A stretch of 24,278 bases of DNA from WTJH01 sp049598145 (GTDB lineage: Bacteria; Bacteroidota; Bacteroidia; Flavobacteriales; Flavobacteriaceae): NCBI GenBank assembly GCA_049598145.1, contig JBMYNJ010000015.1, positions 1-24,278 of the forward strand, given 5' to 3'. Below are positions 16,829 through 22,476 of the stretch, piece after piece. Made by a program: the position numbers and the translations under genes. How positions within the stretch are numbered: position 1 is the stretch's first letter; every line of letters begins with the position of its first letter. The notes beneath the pieces were generated by a model that did no database searches, was not told where the DNA came from, and was given only the letters and a program-made list of their open reading frames with translations.

Positions 16829-18302
16829 TAGCCCTCCACTTGCTGTTGTTTGGTTCAAACGAGACTTGCGTTTGCAGGATCACGAGCCCCTGTACAAAGC
16901 CTTGCAAAGCCAGAAAAAGGTTCTATTGCTTTATGTTTTTGAAGAATTCCTTTTAGAAGATTCGCATACGAGTGAACGGCATTGGAACTTTATCAAGGAG
17001 TCTCTCGCAGATTTAAACTCTCAGTTGGCTCCTTTACAAACAGCTGTATTAGCAGTTCAAGGAAAACTAATCAAGGTTCTAGAACAGCTCCATCAGCAAT
17101 ATTCAATCGCTCATATTTATTCCCATCAAGAAACGGGAATTTTAAAGACCTACAAACGCGATCTGGCGGTACAAAAATGGTGTGCTCAGCGGAATATCCC
17201 CTGGGAAGAATCACTTCAACAAGGAGTTTTCCGCGGTCTACGCCACCGACGAAAGTGGCTGGAATTGTGGGGAGAACTGATGAACAGTCCCTTACTTCCC
17301 TTTCGAGCAAACGCGGATCAGTTTTTACATCAAAAAGAGATCAATCGTCTTGTCCATTCCCTTGAAATGGTGAATTTAGAAGTGCCTTCCAACAAAAATT
17401 TTCAGCCCGGCGGAGAACAAAATGGGTGGAGATATTTGAATTCGTTTTTGGAAGGACGTCACCGGAACTATCAAAAACATATTTCCAAACCCGACCTGTC
17501 ACGACAAAGCTGCAGTCGATTATCGCCCTACATTGCCTATGGGAACCTATCTATGCGAACAGTCTTACATCGAACCCAAGAAATTCAAGAACGAGGAGTC
17601 AAAAGTTTTGGATTAAAAGCATTCGGTTCCCGACTGCGATGGCAAGCTCATTTTATTCAAAAGTTTGAAATGGAGCATCGGATGGAATTTGTCAGTGTCA
17701 ATTCGGGTTACCACAGCTTGGAAAAACCGCTTAACCCCTCTTATATCCAAGCATGGGAAACTGGACAAACTGGCGTGCCGATTGTCGATGCCGCCATGCG
17801 ATGCCTAGTCGCTACCGGCTATTTAAATTTTCGGATGCGTGCTTTGGTTGTTTCTTTTTTTGTACATCAACTTTGGCAACCCTGGCAGGCGGCCTCCGCA
17901 TTTCTGGCGCAGATGTTTTTGGACTTTGAACCCGGTATTCATTTTCCTCAACTCCAAATGCAAGCCGGAGAAACTGGAATTAATACCCTCCGAATTTACA
18001 ATCCCGTAAAAAATGGTTTGGAGCACGATCCGCAAGGCCATTTTGTCCGCCAATGGATTCCGGAGTTAAAAACACTCCCGGATCCTATGATTCATCATCC
18101 ATGGCTTTTAACTCCTTTGGAATTAGCTGCCTATGGATTTAAATTGGGCGAAGCATATTCCTATCCGATTGTAGATTTGGAGCAAAGCCGAAAAAAAGCT
18201 TCAGATGTTCTCTGGAATCTTCAAAAAGACCTTGAAGTCCGCCGAGAGAGTAAACGTATTCTATCCAAACATACCCTTCCCGACCGAAACAGTATCCAAT
18301 GA
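16818..18302 (+). CDS. Divergent photolyase-fold FAD-binding protein with altered active site
   Basis: 494-residue protein with the photolyase fold: antenna domain starting LAVVWFKRDLRLQDHEPLYK, then SRLSPYIAYGNLSMRTVL, TGVPIVDAAMRCLVATGYL and a C-terminal TLRIYNPVKNG. The active site departs from CPD photolyases. By ungapped comparison with E. coli PhrB, the tryptophans W306 and W382 are K303 and L379, only W359 is kept (W356), the FAD N5 Asn is H375, the dimer-contact Glu is A277 (RWQAHF), and the Asn of MHNR is Phe (LNFR). The motif HFPQLQMQAGETG replaces NWQW. The start at 16818 overlaps the previous gene by 11 bases; a frame opening at 16776 is less likely. It is coupled by ATGA to the DUF2805 gene. 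Its repair or sensory function is unknown. Confidence 0.88.
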   Translation: MPSNSPPLAVVWFKRDLRLQDHEPLYKALQSQKKVLLLYVFEEFLLEDSHTSERHWNFIKESLADLNSQLAPLQTAVLAVQGKLIKVLEQLHQQYSIAHIYSHQETGILKTYKRDLAVQKWCAQRNIPWEESLQQGVFRGLRHRRKWLELWGELMNSPLLPFRANADQFLHQKEINRLVHSLEMVNLEVPSNKNFQPGGEQNGWRYLNSFLEGRHRNYQKHISKPDLSRQSCSRLSPYIAYGNLSMRTVLHRTQEIQERGVKSFGLKAFGSRLRWQAHFIQKFEMEHRMEFVSVNSGYHSLEKPLNPSYIQAWETGQTGVPIVDAAMRCLVATGYLNFRMRALVVSFFVHQLWQPWQAASAFLAQMFLDFEPGIHFPQLQMQAGETGINTLRIYNPVKNGLEHDPQGHFVRQWIPELKTLPDPMIHHPWLLTPLELAAYGFKLGEAYSYPIVDLEQSRKKASDVLWNLQKDLEVRRESKRILSKHTLPDRNSIQ

Positions 18303-18586
18303 AAAAAAAACGTCCATCTTTAACCCCGCTTCAAATCGACCGAATTATTGAAATGGCTTGGGAAGACCGCACCCCTTTTGATGCCATTCAAGATCAATTT
18401 GGTTTAAAAGAACAAGAAGTAATTACCTTAATGCGCAATGAGATGAAAGCCAGTAGTTTTCGGATGTGGCGGGCTCGGGTACAAGGGCGTAAAACCAAAC
18501 ACCGTATGGGTCGATCGGAAGAAGTGGATCGCTTTCGGTGTAACCGCCAGCGAGGCATTTCCAACAACAAAATTTCGAAACGCTAA
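18299..18586 (+). CDS. DUF2805 / TIGR03643 family protein
   Basis: 95-residue basic protein. The N-terminal half, LTPLQIDRIIEMAWEDRTPF followed by DAIQDQFGLKEQEVITLMR, looks like a helix-turn-helix; then comes KASSFRMWRARVQGRKTKH and a basic tail with RFRCNRQRGISNNK. This is the TIGR03643 pattern. Function is unknown; it is typically found beside photolyase-like genes. Its start overlaps the stop of the divergent photolyase by four bases, and it ends the operon, five bases from the stop of the convergent lipocalin gene, with no terminator visible. A DNA-binding or partner role for the divergent photolyase is inference from the fold-like N-terminus and the context. Confidence 0.88.
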   Translation: MKKKRPSLTPLQIDRIIEMAWEDRTPFDAIQDQFGLKEQEVITLMRNEMKASSFRMWRARVQGRKTKHRMGRSEEVDRFRCNRQRGISNNKISKR

Positions 18587-18591
18587 GGGAA

Positions 18592-19069
18592 TTAATCCTG
18601 TTCAAAGATCATGGTGATCTGTAAGTCGTTATCTTCACCTTCTGTCGAAATTAATTTTAATTGCGAATTCTCAATCCGCATGAGTTGCGAGTCTTCTCCT
18701 CCGTCCGTAAAAATTTCCCCAGTAGTAACTGTTGCTTCATTAGCATCGTATTGGTAGCTTCCTTGGTCGTTATCGACGTCTTCATCGCAATAGGTATTGT
18801 GAGCAGTTTTATAAAACCGATAGGTGTTTTCCTCGAATTCAAGACGCATGCCTCGAAAACAATCCTCAACCTCAGTGGCCTCATAAAATTCGTCTTCTCC
18901 CACATATCGAGCAAATTGGCTGAGATTGAAATCAATTCCCTCAGATTCATAAACAAATTCCAATTCGGTGAGTCTCCACGTGCCTAAAAAAGGATTGTCG
19001 GTAGGTTCTGTTTTTTTTGGAGCAGCTAATCCCTAAAAATATAAGGATAAAGATTGGGACATTTTTCAT
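18592..19069 (-). CDS. Lipocalin-like lipoprotein, interrupted by a one-base frameshift in an A8 run
   Basis: A lipoprotein gene that reads in two frames. From the ATG at 19069 the first frame gives MKNVPIFILIFLGISCSKK, a clear lipoprotein signal with lipobox GISC. It then runs into an eight-A tract (19011-19018 on the plus strand as T8), after which the in-frame product is nonsense and stops. With seven A's the reading continues as TEPTDNPFLGTWRLTELEF, the GTWRLTE start of lipocalin-like domains, then about 120 acidic residues (FARYVGEDEFYEATEVEDCF, FEENTYRFYKTAHNTYC) to the stop at 18592. The length, 478 bases, is one over a multiple of three. This can be a pseudogene, a slippage-controlled gene or a homopolymer sequencing error. 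Predicted outer-membrane lipoprotein of about 158 residues; ligand unknown. Confidence 0.75.
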
Positions 19070-19092
19070 AGGATAAGTTTTGGGAACGACAA

Positions 19093-19105
19093 GTTAAACA
19101 AAATA
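19093..19105 (-). promoter_or_regulatory. 13-base motif shared with the photolyase promoter region
   Basis: The minus strand reads TATTTTGTTTAAC, identical to plus-strand bases 11333-11345 upstream of the photolyase operon, and lies 24 bases upstream of the lipocalin ATG. It contains TATTTTG, one base short of the -7 consensus, and the TGTTTAA arm of the inverted repeat, but not the second arm. It may be a shared promoter or half-operator. Confidence 0.3.
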
Positions 19106-19168
19106 GAAGAGACTGAGCTCCACGAAAATAGACCATTTGATTTTTGTATTTTAGAGAAAAGTATTCCC

Positions 19169-19579
19169 ATGGCTACCAATAAAACTCAACCGACCAATGT
19201 TCCGATTCCGGACTATTTAAACACCCTGAGTCCCGTTCAAAGAGAAGATGCCCAAGGCTTAATCGCGCTCATGAGTACCATCACTTCTGCTCCCCCGGTC
19301 TTATGGGGGACGTCTATTGTGGGATTTGGCCAATATCGCTATCGCTATGCCAGCGGCCGCGAAGGGGATTGGTTTTACTGTGGCTTCGCCATGCGAAAAA
19401 GAGCCATTTCACTTTATCTCAGCTGTGACTTAGAGGCCTTAAATTTCGATTGGGAAACCCTCGGGAAACACGATCGAAGCAAGGGATGTGTGTATATCAA
19501 AAAATTATCGGATGTCCATCTAAACCCACTCAAAAGTCTGGTTGAAATAGCCGTAAACAGTACCACTTCAGAACATTAA
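19169..19579 (+). CDS. DUF1801 domain protein
   Basis: 136-residue soluble protein of the DUF1801 (YdhG-like, ferredoxin-like alpha/beta) family. Conserved stretches are VLWGTSIVGFGQYRYRYASG, GREGDWFYCGFAMRKRAISL, and LGKHDRSKGCVYIKKLSDV, all typical. Function is not established. It starts at ATG 19169 and is convergent with murA; the two stop codons overlap by a few bases. It is divergent from the lipocalin gene, across about 100 bases that also hold the 13-base motif described separately. I see no exact -7 consensus for it. Confidence 0.9.
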   Translation: MATNKTQPTNVPIPDYLNTLSPVQREDAQGLIALMSTITSAPPVLWGTSIVGFGQYRYRYASGREGDWFYCGFAMRKRAISLYLSCDLEALNFDWETLGKHDRSKGCVYIKKLSDVHLNPLKSLVEIAVNSTTSEH

Positions 19580-20883
19580 ACACGTTCGATCTTAGCTCCT
19601 ATGGCTCGAAGGCGCTCATCGATACGCTCATAGCCTCGGTCGATTTGTTCAATGTTGTGGATCACACTGGTTCCCTTGGCAGATAAAGCTGCTATCAATA
19701 GTGAAATTCCGGCACGGATGTCTGGGGAGGTCATCGTAGTGGCTTTCAGTTGGGACTGAAAATCGTGCCCGATTACTGTCGCCCGATGGGGATCGCACAA
19801 AATAATTTTGGCTCCCATATCAATGAGCTTATCGACAAAAAATAAGCGACTTTCAAACATCTTTTGATGAATTAAGACACTGCCTCGGGCTTGGGTAGCC
19901 ACTACCAGTATAATACTTAACAAGTCGGGGGTAAAGCCAGGCCAAGGCGCATCTGCGATGGTTAAAATGGAACCGTCTATAAAATTTTGAATTTCAAAGC
20001 CTTCAGTATGTGCAGGGATGAAAATATCATCGTCTCGCTTTTCCAATTGAATACCTAAGCGTTGAAAGACGGTTGGAATTTGACCCAAATATTCCCATCG
20101 AACATCCTTAATGGTAAGGCTACTTCTCGTCATCGCAGCTAATCCAATCCAACTTCCGATTTCTATCATATCGGGAAGTATCGTATGGGTAGTTCCTCCA
20201 AGTTTGGAAACCCCTACAATCGTTAACAGATTGGAGCCAATCCCTGAAATTTTGGCTCCCATACGGTTGAGCATGGAACAAAGTTGCTGCAGATAAGGTT
20301 CGCAAGCTGCATTGTAGATCGTCGTCGTTCCTTCAGCCAAAACCGCAGCCATAACGATATTTGCGGTTCCGGTTACCGAAGCCTCATCCAAAAGGATATA
20401 GGTACCGGTGAGTTTTTCGGCCTTAACGGTATAAAAATAATTTTCACGATCATAGTTAAATTCTGCCCCTAAACGAATAAAGCCTTCGAAGTGGGTATCT
20501 AAACGTCGACGTCCAATTTTATCGCCCCCAGGACGAGGAATACTCCCTTGACCAAAACGACCCAATAAGGGCCCCACCAACATGATAGACCCTCTAAGCC
20601 CTTTGCCGTCTTCTTTAAACTGATCGGAACTGAGATATTCCAACCGCACGGCATTTGCCTGAAAGGAATAGCTATTGGATGGCCGTTTTTCCACGCGCAC
20701 CCCAAAGTTGATAAGCAGACGGATTAATTTATTGACATCTACGATGTCTGGAACATTATGGATAATTACCTCTTCATCTGTTAATAATACAGCAGCAAGA
20801 ATTTGAAGGGCTTCGTTTTTAGCGCCCTGTGGCGTGATTTCTCCCGAAAGAGCCTGCCCGCCTTGAATCTTAAAACTCGACAT
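19576..20883 (-). CDS. murA: UDP-N-acetylglucosamine 1-carboxyvinyltransferase MurA
   Basis: 435-residue enzyme that transfers enolpyruvate from phosphoenolpyruvate to UDP-GlcNAc, the first committed step of peptidoglycan synthesis, in the cytoplasm. The N-terminus has FKIQGGQALSGEITPQGAKN with K22, the active-site lysine. The catalytic loop reads PRPGGDKIGRRRLDTHF, with D121 where E. coli has Cys115, the residue alkylated by fosfomycin; Asp here is known from mycobacteria and chlamydiae to give resistance. LFFVDKLIDMGAKI and the C-terminal RGYERIDERLRAIGAKI are typical. Starting at the ATG at 20883 it lies six bases after DUF4290, and is probably co-transcribed with it. Confidence 0.96.
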   Translation of the reverse strand: MSSFKIQGGQALSGEITPQGAKNEALQILAAVLLTDEEVIIHNVPDIVDVNKLIRLLINFGVRVEKRPSNSYSFQANAVRLEYLSSDQFKEDGKGLRGSIMLVGPLLGRFGQGSIPRPGGDKIGRRRLDTHFEGFIRLGAEFNYDRENYFYTVKAEKLTGTYILLDEASVTGTANIVMAAVLAEGTTTIYNAACEPYLQQLCSMLNRMGAKISGIGSNLLTIVGVSKLGGTTHTILPDMIEIGSWIGLAAMTRSSLTIKDVRWEYLGQIPTVFQRLGIQLEKRDDDIFIPAHTEGFEIQNFIDGSILTIADAPWPGFTPDLLSIILVVATQARGSVLIHQKMFESRLFFVDKLIDMGAKIILCDPHRATVIGHDFQSQLKATTMTSPDIRAGISLLIAALSAKGTSVIHNIEQIDRGYERIDERLRAIGAKIERV

Positions 20884-20889
20884 GAAATA

Positions 20890-21531
20890 TTAGTAGCGTT
20901 TGCGTTTTCGATTACGGGAATGATGCCCATGGCTTTTGGTTGGACCATTGCCGTTTTTAGATCGAACTTTGAGGAAATCGGCTGAAGAGGTCAGCGGTAA
21001 TAAATCCGGGTTTACCTTTAACTGCCCTTTCGAAAGCTCGTCTAAATGATCAAAAATCACTTGATCTTCTACGGTGTCTTTATTCCAGTGTAAAAAGCAC
21101 TTCTTCATATGATTGGCAATCGTAAAGACAAGCCCGTCTCTCATTTCACCAACATCCCAACGAAGAGCAACATCAATCATTCGTTTGATATTATTGCCGT
21201 AAAAGCGATATTTTGGATAGGACTGTGGATAGACCAAGGGTTCAGGTTGAGCTTCCAACAATTCCTTTTCGGGCTTTTCGAAAGGACTGTCTACATCCAA
21301 TTCAAAATCCGACATGATAAACAACTGATCCCAGAGTTTGTGTTGAAAATCAGGAACATCGCGTAAATGAGGATTTAAATTTCCCATCACACCAATAATA
21401 GCTTTGGCCATATTGTTGCGTTTTTCGCGTTCAGGAATGGATTTCACTTGTTCAATCATCAAATGCACGTGCCTCCCATATTCTGGGATAACCAACTGCG
21501 GTCGTTGGGTGTTATAACTTAATGTTTCCAT
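20890..21531 (-). CDS. DUF4290 domain protein
   Basis: 213-residue protein, mostly helical, of the DUF4290 family, which is restricted to Bacteroidota and lies upstream of murA. Typical parts are LSYNTQRPQLVIPEYGRHVH, AKAIIGVMGNLNPHLRDVPD, PQSYPKYRFYGNNIKRMID and FHWNKDT-like FLHWNKDT. The C-terminal tail is basic and low complexity (KSHGHHSRNRKRKRY), which could contact nucleic acid or the membrane surface. Function is unknown. Six bases separate it from murA, suggesting a shared transcript and perhaps a role in envelope synthesis. Confidence 0.92.
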   Translation of the reverse strand: METLSYNTQRPQLVIPEYGRHVHLMIEQVKSIPEREKRNNMAKAIIGVMGNLNPHLRDVPDFQHKLWDQLFIMSDFELDVDSPFEKPEKELLEAQPEPLVYPQSYPKYRFYGNNIKRMIDVALRWDVGEMRDGLVFTIANHMKKCFLHWNKDTVEDQVIFDHLDELSKGQLKVNPDLLPLTSSADFLKVRSKNGNGPTKSHGHHSRNRKRKRY

Positions 21532-21593
21532 AAAATTTAATGGCTAAAGGGGACGACATCGCAAATTAGGGATTTTTTTGAGTCAAAAAAGCA

Positions 21594-21872
21594 TCAAAGC
21601 ATTAAAATTCCTTCAATCTTTTCTGCCGCCTGATAAATGGAGATAACTTGCTCGGGAGAAACCATTGTGGTTTTAAAGGTTAAACTGGTATAAGTTCCCT
21701 TTTGGGAAGTTTTTTCGGAATATTCAGCCGGATAGGGCTCCAATAAATCAAGCACCTCAGATTTTGCTTTTTTTTGTTTTACAATAAATTTAAACATATA
21801 TGCCCCCGGCCATTGTTGAGATTCCTCCAATTGTATTTTTAATCGTTCGTAAAACTCGATATTTGTACTCAA
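21594..21872 (-). CDS. DUF493 (YbeD-like) protein
   Basis: 92-residue protein of the DUF493/YbeD family, small ferredoxin-like proteins of uncertain regulatory role. Visible features are FYERLKIQLEESQQWPGAYM, FKFIVKQKKAKSEV and TSQKGTYTSLTFKTTMVSPE, with the family's alternating strand pattern. The start is TTG at 21872 (MSTNIEFYERLK); no ATG is available before an in-frame stop at 21894-21896. It lies 62 bases upstream of DUF4290 on the same strand and is divergent from the P-loop ATPase gene. Confidence 0.85.
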   Translation of the reverse strand: MSTNIEFYERLKIQLEESQQWPGAYMFKFIVKQKKAKSEVLDLLEPYPAEYSEKTSQKGTYTSLTFKTTMVSPEQVISIYQAAEKIEGILML

Positions 21873-21933
21873 AGCGCGATTAATTTTAAGTTGTTAAAGA
21901 TAAGTATTCAGCTTACCAAGCTGGATTTTTTCG

Positions 21934-22476
21934 ATGAAAAAGTGTAAAAAAATAGTGGTCACCGGGGGCCCTGGAAGTGGAAAAACAAGCCTGATTCAAG
22001 CCTTGGAAAACAGAGGATTTCCGGTGTTCCACGAAATTTCACGCCAACTGATTGCTGAAGGCCAGCAAGCGGGCACGCAAAACTATTTCAAGGAGGCTCC
22101 CATCCCCTTTAGTCAAAAGCTTTTAGACGCCCGAATCCAACAATTTCACCAGGCGAATGCTGCGCTGGATCCTTTTGTGTTTTTAGATCGGGGACTCCCC
22201 GATGTGATCGCCTATTTTGACTCCATCGAACAAGACCCCCCTTTTAGCATTAATCTTAAACAGGAATACCGTTACGATCAAGTCTTTTTTCTTCCGCCGT
22301 GGGAAGCCATCTACCAGCAAGATTCACAACGCATGGAAACTTTTGTGGAGGCCCAAGAAATAGGACGAATACTTCTCTCCCACTATACTAAACTGGACTA
22401 TGCTCCAGTAAAAATACCTCCGGGAACTCTTTCCGAACGCTGCGATTTTCTTCTCACTCAAATCGGCTATGGATAA
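21934..22476 (+). CDS. P-loop NTPase of the AAA_28 type
   Basis: 180-residue P-loop ATPase or kinase-like protein. The Walker A motif GGPGSGKT is at residues 11-18 in the first strand, FHEISRQLIAEG follows, and FVFLDRGLPDVIAYF looks like a Walker B/lid region with the DRG triplet typical of this nucleoside-kinase-like family. Substrate is unknown. The ATG at 21934 is preceded by no clear ribosome-binding site. Its 3' end overlaps the recQ start by eight bases, so the pair is probably co-transcribed. Confidence 0.88.
   Translation: MKKCKKIVVTGGPGSGKTSLIQALENRGFPVFHEISRQLIAEGQQAGTQNYFKEAPIPFSQKLLDARIQQFHQANAALDPFVFLDRGLPDVIAYFDSIEQDPPFSINLKQEYRYDQVFFLPPWEAIYQQDSQRMETFVEAQEIGRILLSHYTKLDYAPVKIPPGTLSERCDFLLTQIGYG

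Noticed and set aside
16472..16858. 128-residue ORF antisense to the FeS-BCP gene
   Set aside because: It overlaps the strongly supported iron-sulfur region of the photolyase and has no motif of its own.
11394..18586. Tandem duplication of one photolyase as the origin of the cluster
   Set aside because: The four proteins belong to clearly different families with different N-termini and C-terminal signatures, so recent duplication does not explain them.
18606..18618. Short GATCA-TGG-TGATC hairpin after the photolyase operon as a terminator
   Set aside because: The stem is only five bases, has no T-run and lies inside the lipocalin coding region.
21553..21575. -7 box upstream of DUF4290
   Set aside because: The minus strand has TAATTTG, one base short of the consensus, and no -33 partner; too weak to call.
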